From AP-15 sp963812675 (GTDB lineage: Bacteria > Pseudomonadota > Alphaproteobacteria > ATCC43930 > CGMCC-115725), in contig CAWEWR010000007.1 in assembly GCA_963812675.1 (NCBI GenBank), positions 558,001 through 622,000 of the forward strand: 64,000 bases of DNA. The letters are read 5' to 3'. Positions 1 to 8,945 of the stretch are shown here, piece after piece. The translations under genes and the position numbers were made by a program. Each line of letters begins with the position of its first letter. The stretch's first letter is position 1. Below the pieces are notes generated by a model. The model did not search any database, was not told the origin of the DNA, and was given only the letters and a program-made list of their open reading frames with translations.

Positions 1-1140
1 CAACAGATTAAGCGCAACCGAGATCAAGTCGTCATAGTCGAGGACGCCTTGGGCGCATTTCAGCTCGGCATAAGCGTCCATCAACGCACCGCCGAGCTTG
101 GTCACCGCGCAGCTCGCTTCGACAACCGCCGCGGCCGACTGCGTCTCGCAAAATTTTTTGACCCGTTCAGCTTCCGCGTCGAGCACCGCCCGAGCATCGC
201 AGCCGGCGCTGCGGGCGGCGTCCCGGGTGATCAGGGTTTTGCGGGTCTCGCCCTCCATGGTCAGGAATGCAGCGGTATACGCCGGAAGCATCTGACGACG
301 CAGCCCCGGGGTCTCGCACCACGCGGCAAGAGCGGCGCCGCGCTCTCGATCGGTGCAGGATCCGGCGGAGAGCGCCTGCGCAGCCGAGCGCAGCCCTGTC
401 TCGTCCCCGGCTCCCGCGGCGCAGAAAGCGGCGATCACTGCCTCCTCGGTTGTCCCGGCGGGCAAACTCAGGGTTTGGCAGAGGTTGTCGCGCAGCTCCG
501 AATGGCCTTTGCCGAGCGCTTGGCGGAGCTTGCCGCGCTCGGCCGCCACTGACGCCATCAACACACCAAAGCGCTCCTCAGGAGCATGGCCGGCCACCAC
601 CGTAAGCGCCTCGGCGAGTTCGGGCTCGTTACCGTTGCGCGCGGCAATCACAACACGCTCGCCGGCCTCGATCAGCGTTTCACGCGCGCTGCGCTCGTCG
701 AGGACCGCAAACTCGGTCGGCACTCCGGCCTCCAGCGGGAAGCGGCGCAACAGTGTTTGGCAAAAGGCGTGGATCGTCGCGATCTTGATGCCGCCGGGGG
801 TTTCGAGAACGCGCGCGAAAAGCTGTCGCGCCCGGGCGATCGTCGCGTCGCTGGGCATGCGCCCGGTCAGCTTCTGCAATGTCTCGGCGAGCGCCCCCGA
901 CCTCAAGGTCGCCCAATTGGCCAATTCCTCGTTCAGCCGGTTTGCCATCTCGGCGGCAGCAGCACGGGTGAAGGTCAGGCACAAGATGCGTGCGGGATCG
1001 GTCCCGTCGAGCATCAGCCACAGCAGGCGGTCGATGAGCACCCGCGTCTTGCCGGTTCCAGCCGAGGCGGAGACCCAGACCGAAGCCCGCGGGGCCGCCG
1101 CCTTGCGTTGCGGGGTGTCGGGGTCGTCGAACGACCTCAC
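1..1140 (-). CDS. addA: Double-strand break repair helicase AddA, 5' part only (partial)
   Basis: The first 380 codons of the gene are present and the reading frame runs off the left edge of the window. AddA is the UvrD-type helicase and nuclease subunit of AddAB, which resects double-strand DNA ends for RecA-dependent repair. A Walker A motif ASAGTGKT lies at residues 25-32, followed by the helicase motif LTFTRAAAAEM and, near residue 122, IATIHAFC. A DYDDLI stretch sits near residue 366. The start is a GTG at 1140 that overlaps the addB stop by 4 bp, so the two subunits are probably translationally coupled. The C-terminal helicase and nuclease domains lie outside the window. Identification is firm from the motifs and from the adjacent addB. 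Confidence 0.95.
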   Translation of the reverse strand, partial: MRSFDDPDTPQRKAAAPRASVWVSASAGTGKTRVLIDRLLWLMLDGTDPARILCLTFTRAAAAEMANRLNEELANWATLRSGALAETLQKLTGRMPSDATIARARQLFARVLETPGGIKIATIHAFCQTLLRRFPLEAGVPTEFAVLDERSARETLIEAGERVVIAARNGNEPELAEALTVVAGHAPEERFGVLMASVAAERGKLRQALGKGHSELRDNLCQTLSLPAGTTEEAVIAAFCAAGAGDETGLRSAAQALSAGSCTDRERGAALAAWCETPGLRRQMLPAYTAAFLTMEGETRKTLITRDAARSAGCDARAVLDAEAERVKKFCETQSAAAVVEASCAVTKLGGALMDAYAELKCAQGVLDYDDLISVALNLL

Positions 1141-4100
1141 TCCTCGGCCTCGCTCTCGGCGAGCCGCTCGAGGTGCCGGTAATCGGAATATCGCGGCGCC
1201 CAACGCGGCGCTGGAACCGCGAGATAGGGTGTCGCCGGATCGTCGAACCGGTCGATCAGCGCCTCGATGCGGGCGACCACGCGATCGATCAGCGCGCCGG
1301 GGTCACCCGGATCGATCCGGCAGCGTTCGCCGGCGGGTTCGCCACCGCTCAGCCGCCAATATTCGAGCGCCGTCGGCGAACCATTGACGCCTTTGAAACC
1401 GCCGCCGCGCAGTATCGCGCCCTCGAGAGGCAGTTGCAGCGCAAACCCCGTTTGCACTTGCTTTGCCTGCGGAATGCTGCCGGTTTTGTAGTCGACCAGC
1501 AGAAAGCCCCCGTCGGCGAGCCGGTCGATGCGGTCCGCCTTGGCGGTGATCGTGAACGGCCCGCCGCGCGCCGGCAATGTCCAGCTTCCCTCGCACTCGC
1601 TGAGACTCTCGATGACGCCGAGGCGCTCCTCATCGACCAGCCAACGAGCGATCCTCTCAAAGCGGGGCCACCAGAACGCCCACGCGCCGGGGCGCGACAG
1701 GATGGGCCCGAATTGCTCGCGGCCGATGCGCAGCAGCTCCGCCTCGGCGTCATCCGGCATCCCCCGCGGGAAGCGGCGAAAGAAGGCGTCTAGCGTCCGA
1801 TGAATGGCGGTGCCGAGCTCGGCACGGCCGGGATCGGCGTCGAGTTCGTCCAGAGCCCTCAGTCCGAGAATATGGCGCGCATAGATCGCGTAGGGATCGC
1901 GCAGCCAGGTCTCGATCTGCGTCACCGAAAGCTTTCGCGGCCGCGCTGCGAGAGGCGGACGCGGTTCGGGCGGGAGCAGCGGCCGATACCCCTGTGCCCG
2001 ATCAATCAGCTCCGCGGGGTGCCGAAGGGTATCGTCCGGCCCGAGCGCGCCATCTAATCCGCCTGCCTGCAATACCGTATCGAGGCGAAGCAGCCAGCGC
2101 GACGGCACGGTTGGAACACCCTCGCTCCGCGCAGCGCGGGTCAGCGCCACTTCCGGCGCCCCCAGGGCCTGGGCAAAGTCGTGCGCGGCTATTCCGATTG
2201 CGCGCTCCGGCAAGGCAATCCCGAACTCGCGCCGCATCTGCCGCGACATCCATGGATCGTGCTCGGTGGAAGGCGGCCAGGTGCCCTCGTTCAGACCGCC
2301 AAGGACGACCAGATCGGCCTGCTGCAGCCGCGCTTCGAGGAGACCCCAGATCGCCAAGCGGGGATGGCGGCCGAATACCGGGCGCACGACCGCATCGGCG
2401 GCCAATGCCTCGAACAAGGCCGGATAATGACCGCCGGGCAGAGGCGGAAAATCCCGCGCGGCATCGATCAGTTCATGGCAGAAGCGCGCGGCCGCCTCGC
2501 CCGCCGCCTCATGCCAGAGGCGCTCGCCGCCGTTTTCCGTTGCGGTCGCGGCCAGCCGCTCGGCGGCCTCGACATGCGCCGACGCAAGACGCGACAGCGG
2601 TACGGCATCCGCGGCCAGCAGCTCCGGCAGCGAGCCGAGGCAGGCCTCGAGCCGATCCACAAACCTCTCCAAACCCACTCTCTCATCGCCGAGAGCAGCC
2701 CTGAGGCCTGCGAAGCCCGGTGCGGGACGCGGTCCACGGATTGCTTGTTCGAGCTGACGCGCGAGATCGCGGAAGGCGACCGGAGCGAGCCCGCCGGAGG
2801 CGAGCGGATGCTTCAGCGCAGCGAGCAGGGGCACCGGGGCGAGTTGGCTGGCCGCCAGATCGAGGACGAGGCGCAGAAAAACACCCGGCGGTGTTCGGTT
2901 GAGCGGTAGACCGGCCGAATCGTCGATGTCGATGCCCCAGCGGCGCAGCTCCGCAGCAACCCTTCGGGCGAGCGCTCGATCGGGGGTGACGAGAGCAGCG
3001 GTGGCACCCGGTGTCTCCAGCTTGCGGCGAAGCAACAGCGCGATGGTGACCGCCTCCTCTTGCGCGCTGACACAGTCGTACCGGCTCAACCGGTCGAGCG
3101 TGTCCGCACGCTCTGCCGGCAGCCGCCGCCACGCATCGGTGGTGACGGCCGGCCGCATCGCCTCGGCGATCAGCCGTACCCGGCGCGCGATTGTGCCCTC
3201 GCTGTCGCGCTCGGCAAGTTCTCGCGCACCGCGAGAGACGGTAGCGAACAGAGGAAGATCAAAGAGGCCCTCGAAACCGCGGGCGGGGATGGAGTCCGGC
3301 CGGCTCGGGGGCCAATCGCGAACCTCAGCCGGTGTTAGGTCAAGCGACCGGAGCAACCCAGCCATGAGATGCTGTGGGTGAGCCTCGTCCTCTTCGATTG
3401 CCGACCACTCTGCAGCATCGCGGTCGCGGTCGAGACCGGGGAGGATCACCGCGCCCTGGTCCAGCGCGGCGACAATCGAAAGCAGTTCGGTCATCGCCGG
3501 GATGCCGCCGATCAATCCCGCGGCGATCACCGGATGGCGCGGTGGAGAGCGGCGCCAAGCCGTGGTTTGCTGTTCCAGCAGACGATTGCGCCGCGATGCC
3601 GCGTCGAGAGCCCCCTCCTCGGCGAGAATCCGCGGCCAATACTGCGGCAGGATTTCAAGAAATTGGTGGACGACGCGCCAATGCTCCGCCAGGCCCTCGG
3701 GGACCAAATCGGCAATCTTTGCAAAGCTCGCCCCCTCGGTCGCGACCCGGTCGAGAAGCCGGGCTAGGCTCGCCGCGAGCGCGGCGGCTTGCCCCGGAAA
3801 AAGCGGCTCGGCGCCGCGCCGCTCCCCCCAGTGCAGGACGAGCCGGGTCAGCAGCAACCGCCCGCGCAGCTCCGGGATCGGCGGCGGCACTGCCAGGTCT
3901 TCCGCGCCGCCGTTGGACAACGACAGCTCGTCCGAATCGAGATCGCCGATGGGCCGCATCCGCGGCAGCAGCAACGGGGTCCCCGCTACTTTGCCCTCCG
4001 GCGCGACACGCAGGAATGCGTCGCGCAGCGAGCGCACCGCGCGGCGCGTCGGCAGCAGAACGGTCATGCGCGGTAGCAGCAGCGGATCGGCGCCCGCCAT

Positions 4101-4184
4101 CCCGAGCAGCCCAGCCGCCAGCGTCGTCAGAAACGGCCGGTGCGCAGCAATCGTATAGACCTTCGACTGCACTGGTTTGACCAA
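1137..4184 (-). CDS. addB: Double-strand break repair protein AddB
   Basis: A 1015-residue protein matching the alphaproteobacterial AddB type, the second subunit of the AddAB helicase-nuclease. The N-terminus carries the inactivated helicase-like domain, with a conserved VLLPTRRAVRSLRDAF segment near residue 45. The C-terminal third has the PD-(D/E)XK nuclease signature: GTAIHRTLDAFFRRFP near residue 775 and LLVDYKTGS near residue 895, followed by the Q-rich helix typical of RecB-family nucleases. Its stop overlaps the addA start by 4 bp. Upstream, murU ends 21 bp away on the same strand, so addB-addA probably belongs to one long transcript with murU, amgK and tsaE. This order is common in alphaproteobacteria. 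Confidence 0.95.
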   Translation of the reverse strand: MVKPVQSKVYTIAAHRPFLTTLAAGLLGMAGADPLLLPRMTVLLPTRRAVRSLRDAFLRVAPEGKVAGTPLLLPRMRPIGDLDSDELSLSNGGAEDLAVPPPIPELRGRLLLTRLVLHWGERRGAEPLFPGQAAALAASLARLLDRVATEGASFAKIADLVPEGLAEHWRVVHQFLEILPQYWPRILAEEGALDAASRRNRLLEQQTTAWRRSPPRHPVIAAGLIGGIPAMTELLSIVAALDQGAVILPGLDRDRDAAEWSAIEEDEAHPQHLMAGLLRSLDLTPAEVRDWPPSRPDSIPARGFEGLFDLPLFATVSRGARELAERDSEGTIARRVRLIAEAMRPAVTTDAWRRLPAERADTLDRLSRYDCVSAQEEAVTIALLLRRKLETPGATAALVTPDRALARRVAAELRRWGIDIDDSAGLPLNRTPPGVFLRLVLDLAASQLAPVPLLAALKHPLASGGLAPVAFRDLARQLEQAIRGPRPAPGFAGLRAALGDERVGLERFVDRLEACLGSLPELLAADAVPLSRLASAHVEAAERLAATATENGGERLWHEAAGEAAARFCHELIDAARDFPPLPGGHYPALFEALAADAVVRPVFGRHPRLAIWGLLEARLQQADLVVLGGLNEGTWPPSTEHDPWMSRQMRREFGIALPERAIGIAAHDFAQALGAPEVALTRAARSEGVPTVPSRWLLRLDTVLQAGGLDGALGPDDTLRHPAELIDRAQGYRPLLPPEPRPPLAARPRKLSVTQIETWLRDPYAIYARHILGLRALDELDADPGRAELGTAIHRTLDAFFRRFPRGMPDDAEAELLRIGREQFGPILSRPGAWAFWWPRFERIARWLVDEERLGVIESLSECEGSWTLPARGGPFTITAKADRIDRLADGGFLLVDYKTGSIPQAKQVQTGFALQLPLEGAILRGGGFKGVNGSPTALEYWRLSGGEPAGERCRIDPGDPGALIDRVVARIEALIDRFDDPATPYLAVPAPRWAPRYSDYRHLERLAESEAEE

Positions 4185-4205
4185 TTCGCTAATTTGACGC
4201 AGAGA

Positions 4206-4928
4206 CTATCGCTCTACGTGTCTCGAGGAAAGCCGTTCGCGCCCTGCGGCAAGGCCCTCTGGGGAGCCGATGTGGTACCACTCGCCGTCATGCACTATGG
4301 CATGCAGACGCCCCGCCTGTTCGGCGCGGTCGAACAGCCGGACAAGCGAGAAGACGGGGTCGGAAACTCCAGCGAAGGCGCGGCGGTGCAGCAGCTGGAG
4401 GCCGGCGAAGAGAAAGGGCGCTATCTCGCGCTCGCTCCGGCGATGCGGGCACCCCGACGGGTCGATCAAATAGTCGCCATTGCCCTCGTAGCCGACGGCC
4501 GTCACGGTCCGCTGCAGCAACAGGATTGCGTCCATGCGTTCGGGATCGAAGGCGGCGGCGAGCCGCTGCAGGGCGCGATCCTTGCCGTCGAGCCAGAATA
4601 CGTCGCTGTTGACGACAAAAAAGTCGTCATCGAGCAATGGCAGCGCCCGCGCGACGCCGCCGCCTGTGTCGAGCAGCTCGGTTTCCTGTGAAATCTCGAT
4701 GCGCGGGTGATGCCGCCGGGCAAGTTGCGCGGCGATCATCGCTGCCTTGTAATGCACATTTACGACGACCCGTTCGACCCCGACTAGCGCCAGCCGATCG
4801 ATCGCATGATCGAGCAAGGTCCGGCCGTTTATCTCGATCAGGGGTTTCGGAATGGTTTCGGTCACGGGCCGCAGCCGGGTACCGAGCCCGGCGGCGAGCA
4901 CCATTGCCGTCCGCGGCGGGACGATCAT
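4206..4928 (-). CDS. murU: N-acetylmuramate alpha-1-phosphate uridylyltransferase (MurU-like nucleotidyltransferase)
   Basis: A 240-residue sugar-phosphate nucleotidyltransferase. Residues 11-29 show the family signature LAAGLGTRLRP followed by PKP, and GGGVARALPLL and VNSDVFWLDG give the sugar and metal-binding regions. In Pseudomonas, MurU transfers UMP to MurNAc-1-phosphate, making UDP-MurNAc in a cell-wall recycling route that bypasses MurA. The assignment rests on length, motifs and the partner kinase: the gene overlaps amgK by 4 bp, and the amgK-murU pair is the known recycling module. A general hexose-1-phosphate nucleotidyltransferase role cannot be excluded from the sequence alone. 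Confidence 0.87.
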   Translation of the reverse strand: MIVPPRTAMVLAAGLGTRLRPVTETIPKPLIEINGRTLLDHAIDRLALVGVERVVVNVHYKAAMIAAQLARRHHPRIEISQETELLDTGGGVARALPLLDDDFFVVNSDVFWLDGKDRALQRLAAAFDPERMDAILLLQRTVTAVGYEGNGDYLIDPSGCPHRRSEREIAPFLFAGLQLLHRRAFAGVSDPVFSLVRLFDRAEQAGRLHAIVHDGEWYHIGSPEGLAAGRERLSSRHVER

Positions 4929-5992
4929 CGGTGAATATGCCGAACCGAGCGCGGCAGGTGACAGTCGAGCCAGCGAGCGATCGGGTCGAGGGCCGGGTGG
5001 GCGAGCTCCCGTTCGAGCAGCCGCCAGATCCGCGGGAGGTGAATGAGGTAGCGTGGCTTGCCGTCACGCCTCCACAACCGCGTGAAAATGCCAAGGATCT
5101 TGCAATTCCGCTGGGTCGCAAGGATTGCCGCCGATCGCAGGAACGCTGCGCGGTCGAGCCCCGGAAAAGCAGCAAGATAGCGCTCGGTCATCTGCCGGCG
5201 GAGGTCGGCGGGAACGTCGCGCCGGGCGTCATCGAGGAGCGATACGAGGTCGTAGCTCGGCGGGCCGCATACGGCGTCCTGAAAATCGAGGAGGCCACAG
5301 CCCTGCACCCCGGAGCGATCCGGCAAAAGCATCAAATTGTCGACGTGATAGTCGCGCAATACCAAGGTATCGCAGGGAAGCGCCGCTTGCGGCAGAAGCG
5401 TTCGCCACAGATCGAGATACTCGTCGCGCCGCGCGTCGGACAACGGCTCTCCAAGAGCCGCCGGGGCATACCAATCGACCAGGAGGGCCGCCTCGGCGAG
5501 GAGCCGCTCCGCGTCGTAAGGGGGCAAGTCGGGGCTCGCGCCTGCCTCGACTGCGCGCTGCAGCTCGACGAGTGTTTCAACCGCCAGTGCATAAAGGGCC
5601 CGCTCGTCGGCGCCGCGGTCGAGAAGGCGGGTGTAGGTGTCGTCGCCGAAATCCTCGATCAGCAGAAAGCCGGCCGCGCGGTCTTCCGCGAACACCTCGG
5701 GAGCGCTGAACCCGAGCCGCCGCAATAGCTGTGCGACGGCGATATAAGCGACGATATCCTCTTGCGGCGGCGGCGCATCCATCAGTACGGCTCGCCGGCC
5801 GTTGTCGCCGAGGCGGTAATAGCGCCTGAACGACGCGTCGCCGGCGAGAGGCAGCGGCTTGGCGTTTCCCCAGCCGCACCCGTCGAGAAAGGCTGCCATT
5901 GCCCGCTTTCGCGCGGAATCGCTGGAAGCAGCCATTGGGCTGAACGACGGAAGCGATTCGCCGGCAGAGCCCGGCTCGCTCGGTTCACGCAT
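4925..5992 (-). CDS. amgK: Cell-wall amino-sugar kinase AmgK (aminoglycoside-phosphotransferase fold)
   Basis: A 355-residue APH-family kinase. The catalytic loop LRDYHVDNLMLL lies near residues 208-219 and the metal-binding LLDFQDA near residues 231-237. AmgK phosphorylates the anomeric carbon of MurNAc/GlcNAc, feeding MurU, whose gene overlaps its 3' end by 4 bp. The 5' end overlaps tsaE by 8 bp, and tsaE-amgK-murU is a common alphaproteobacterial order. The first roughly 20 residues are low in similarity to the family. An internal ATG about 19 codons in (MAASSDSARK) is a possible alternative start. It is unlikely to be an aminoglycoside resistance enzyme, given the chromosomal recycling context. 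Confidence 0.87.
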   Translation of the reverse strand: MREPSEPGSAGESLPSFSPMAASSDSARKRAMAAFLDGCGWGNAKPLPLAGDASFRRYYRLGDNGRRAVLMDAPPPQEDIVAYIAVAQLLRRLGFSAPEVFAEDRAAGFLLIEDFGDDTYTRLLDRGADERALYALAVETLVELQRAVEAGASPDLPPYDAERLLAEAALLVDWYAPAALGEPLSDARRDEYLDLWRTLLPQAALPCDTLVLRDYHVDNLMLLPDRSGVQGCGLLDFQDAVCGPPSYDLVSLLDDARRDVPADLRRQMTERYLAAFPGLDRAAFLRSAAILATQRNCKILGIFTRLWRRDGKPRYLIHLPRIWRLLERELAHPALDPIARWLDCHLPRSVRHIHR

Positions 5993-6446
5993 CGGCTGCG
6001 ATCATCGCCAGCCGCGCTTGCCACTCGTTGCCCGGATCGATCGCAATTCGTCGCTCGTTTGGCCCAACGCCGAATGCGAAGCGGAGTTCGAGCCGGTGAC
6101 CGGGCAGCAGCGGTCCCAACCGCTCGGGCCACTCGATCAGTGAGATACCTGTGATGAATGCTTCCTCGATCCCCAGCTCCCATGCCTCCTCGGGGGCCCG
6201 GATCCGATACAGATCGAAATGCCAGATCGCCGCCGGACCTGCGTCGTAGACCTGCACGAGCGTGAAGGTTGGGCTCGGGACTTCGTCCTGGTTCCCGCAC
6301 GCCCCGATAAAGGCACGCGCAAAGACGGTTTTGCCTGAGCCGAGGTCGCCCTTCAGCGCAATGATATCGGCCGGGGCGGCCACCGCGGCGATGCGGGCAG
6401 CGAGCGCGGCGGTGGCAGTTTCGTTCGGCAGATCGATAACAATCAT
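5985..6446 (-). CDS. tsaE: tRNA threonylcarbamoyladenosine biosynthesis ATPase TsaE
   Basis: A 153-residue P-loop ATPase of the TsaE (YjeE) family, required with TsaB, TsaC and TsaD to make N6-threonylcarbamoyladenosine at position 37 of ANN-decoding tRNAs. The Walker A motif GDLGSGKT lies at residues 33-40. The family-specific SPTFTLVQVY lies near residue 58, HFDLYRI near residue 75 and IEWPERL near residue 105. Length is normal. It is expected to be essential, and it is probably cotranscribed with the downstream amgK, which starts 8 bp before its stop codon. Confidence 0.95.
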   Translation of the reverse strand: MIVIDLPNETATAALAARIAAVAAPADIIALKGDLGSGKTVFARAFIGACGNQDEVPSPTFTLVQVYDAGPAAIWHFDLYRIRAPEEAWELGIEEAFITGISLIEWPERLGPLLPGHRLELRFAFGVGPNERRIAIDPGNEWQARLAMIAADA

Positions 6447-6586
6447 CGCCTAGCCGTTGTATAACCGGCATCGGCCAGGCGCAACATGTGTGGGGTCGGC
6501 GCTTGCTCGCGGCCCAGATCGGCGATCCTCGAGGTTGGCTTTACGCGGACGGGACCGCTATCGCACGAATCGGGTCGAGACTTCGC

Positions 6587-8818
6587 CTATGCCGCGGCCC
6601 GGCTCTCGATTTGGGCCGAAGGCGGCGCCCCGGCGAATTCGCGCAAGGCCGTCGGCAGCCAGCAGGTGATGGTGGTTCCCCGACCGGCGACCGAGTCGAT
6701 CGTAACGGCTCCCCCATGCAGTTCTATCAGGCTCTTCACCAGCGAAAGGCCGAGCCCGGCACCCGATCGCGGCGTGCCGCGTTCGAATTTTTCGAACATC
6801 CGGGCCTGATCGGACGGCGGAATACCGATCCCGCTATCGGCGACGGTCAGCAGCAGCTCGTTCTCACGGCGTTCGGCCTCGATGCGTATCGCGCCGCCCG
6901 GAGGGGTGAATTTGATCGCATTGGAAATCAGGTTAAAGAGCGCTTGCTTGAGCCGGCGTTCGTCCGCCGCAATCGTGCCGATGTCGGGCGGACAAGAGAG
7001 CTCGATCTCGAGCTCTCGGCTTTTCGCACGCCCCCGCGTCAGCGCCAGCACCATCTCCAGCATCGCGAAAATCTCGACACGGCCCGTCTCCAGAACCATG
7101 TAACCCGCCTCGATCGTGGCGAGGTCGATGATATCGTTGATGAGCCCCAGCAGCTGTTGTGAGCTCTGGAGGATGCCGCGGCTATAGTCGAGCTGCCGCG
7201 GGTTCAAGTCGCCGAAATACTGGTTGGTCAAGATCTCCGCAAAGCCTATGACCGCATTCAACGGCGTCCGCAACTCGTGGGAGACGTTGGCAACAAACTC
7301 GCTTTTCAGCCGCCCCGCGGTTTCGAGCGCTTCGTTGCGCTCGCGCAGCACGCGTTCATATTTCGCCGTATCGGTCACGTCGAGATAGGTCACCAAGACA
7401 TTGCCATCCGGCAGCGGAATGGTCGCCTCCTGCAGCATCGACCCGTCGGTTCGATAGACTGGGCCGCTCGCCGGGGCCTGGGCGGTGACTTTTGAAATGA
7501 TTCTCTGCTTCCTCGCATTCCAATCGCCCGAATTATCGAGGAGAGCGCGGGTCTTCTCGAGGATTTCCCCGATATGCGGTTCGCCCGCGACGTCGTCTTC
7601 CGATAATTCCCAAAGCGCCAGATAGGCTGGATTATGGAGCTTCAACCGGCCGTCGCTGCCGTAGACCGCGATGCCCTCGAAGAGGTGGTCGAGAGTGGCG
7701 CGCCGCACCTTCGTCAAGGTGTTGCATGAGCGCTCGAGCGCCAGGCGATCGCTGACGTCCTCGTAAACGAAGGTGAGGCCGCCGAATGGATGTGGGGAGA
7801 TCGACAACAGCAAGGTGCGGCCATCAGGCAAATGCAGCAGATCTTGCTGCGGCCGGACGACCGACGTGAAAAGCCGTAGCTGCTCGCACTTGAACGCCCG
7901 GAAATCCGCGGCCTCAGGGAGACAACGGGCTTCCCGCAGCCGTTCCAGAACTTCCTCGAAAGAAGGTTGAGCGCCGAGCCAATCTTCTGCGAGGCTCCAC
8001 ATCGAGGCGAACGCCGCGTTAAAAAATTTGAGCCGCTTGTCGGGGCCGTAGATCGCGACCGAGGCGCGGATCGTCTCGAGGACCTCGGCGTGCGCATTGA
8101 TGTGGCGCCACAACTCCGCTTCCGCGGCCTCGCGATCGGTGCGATCACAGGCGAAACCGATTGTGCCTCCCGTGGAGCACGGCACCTCGCCGATCTCGAC
8201 CAGCCGGCGCGAGCCGCCGATGACGACGTGCCGGCTTTCGCCGGGGCGGGCGCAGGAAGCCAGTTCCCGGCCTTCCGCGACAACCAGATCGGCGGTCGTG
8301 TCGAGGGCGCTCGCATAGGCTCGGTTGCAATCGACGAGGATGCCCTCGGGGCCTCGCCGCCACACCGGCAGTGGAATGGCGTCGAGCATCTGGCGCAAAT
8401 CGGCGACTTCTTGGCCTGCCCTCTGGACCATTACCGCAGCCGTCGCGTCGAGCCTCCACAGCACAGTGTCGCCGCTCGCTGCGCGCCGCCCTTCGACGGC
8501 ATAGGCGGCCCCGCTGCGGGTAACGAAAGTGGCGGAGAAAGCGGCTCCCCCGGATTGCAGCCTCTGCCGGGCCTTCTCCAGCTGCTCTGCATCGACGGCC
8601 TGTAGCCTTGCGAGGAACTGGCGATAGCCCGAGTTTTTATCATGCGCGTCAGCGTTCGGCCGATTTGGACGCCAGCGAAACCATTCGAGGGGGACGGTTT
8701 CGAGTGTCGCGGTTCTCGCGCGCTCCTCGCAGAGCTCAGTGCGGGCGCGCAGCAGAGCAACAACAAAAGCCAATGTGACAATCAGGCACAACGCAGCAGC
8801 CGCTTCGAACACAACCAC
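6587..8818 (-). CDS. Multi-PAS sensor histidine kinase (membrane-anchored)
   Basis: A 743-residue sensor kinase. A single hydrophobic helix at about residues 5-23 anchors the N-terminus. Two or three PAS-like sensory domains follow; for example, LDAIPLPVWRRGPEGILVDC, then a block starting ETIRASVAIYGPDKRLKFFN, then LDHLFEGIAVYGSDGRLKLH. The HisKA box VSHELRTPLNAVIGF is near residue 510 (phosphorylated His). The ATPase N box NLISNAIKF is near residue 628, DSGIGIPP near residue 658 and GAGLGLSLV near residue 683. No response regulator lies beside it, so its partner is unknown. A kinase of this type between tsaE and ahcY is a recurrent alphaproteobacterial arrangement. The signal it senses cannot be told from the sequence. 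Confidence 0.93.
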   Translation of the reverse strand: MVVFEAAAALCLIVTLAFVVALLRARTELCEERARTATLETVPLEWFRWRPNRPNADAHDKNSGYRQFLARLQAVDAEQLEKARQRLQSGGAAFSATFVTRSGAAYAVEGRRAASGDTVLWRLDATAAVMVQRAGQEVADLRQMLDAIPLPVWRRGPEGILVDCNRAYASALDTTADLVVAEGRELASCARPGESRHVVIGGSRRLVEIGEVPCSTGGTIGFACDRTDREAAEAELWRHINAHAEVLETIRASVAIYGPDKRLKFFNAAFASMWSLAEDWLGAQPSFEEVLERLREARCLPEAADFRAFKCEQLRLFTSVVRPQQDLLHLPDGRTLLLSISPHPFGGLTFVYEDVSDRLALERSCNTLTKVRRATLDHLFEGIAVYGSDGRLKLHNPAYLALWELSEDDVAGEPHIGEILEKTRALLDNSGDWNARKQRIISKVTAQAPASGPVYRTDGSMLQEATIPLPDGNVLVTYLDVTDTAKYERVLRERNEALETAGRLKSEFVANVSHELRTPLNAVIGFAEILTNQYFGDLNPRQLDYSRGILQSSQQLLGLINDIIDLATIEAGYMVLETGRVEIFAMLEMVLALTRGRAKSRELEIELSCPPDIGTIAADERRLKQALFNLISNAIKFTPPGGAIRIEAERRENELLLTVADSGIGIPPSDQARMFEKFERGTPRSGAGLGLSLVKSLIELHGGAVTIDSVAGRGTTITCWLPTALREFAGAPPSAQIESRAAA

Positions 8819-8945
8819 TCGCCCTTGCTAGAACCATAGGTGTACGAGCGATCTATCGATCTCCCGCATGCCCACATTAGGAGTGTTATTTACCTAATTG
8901 CAAGAGCGCTATCGCCAAGAATGTAGTTAAAGTTGTAAACGGCGA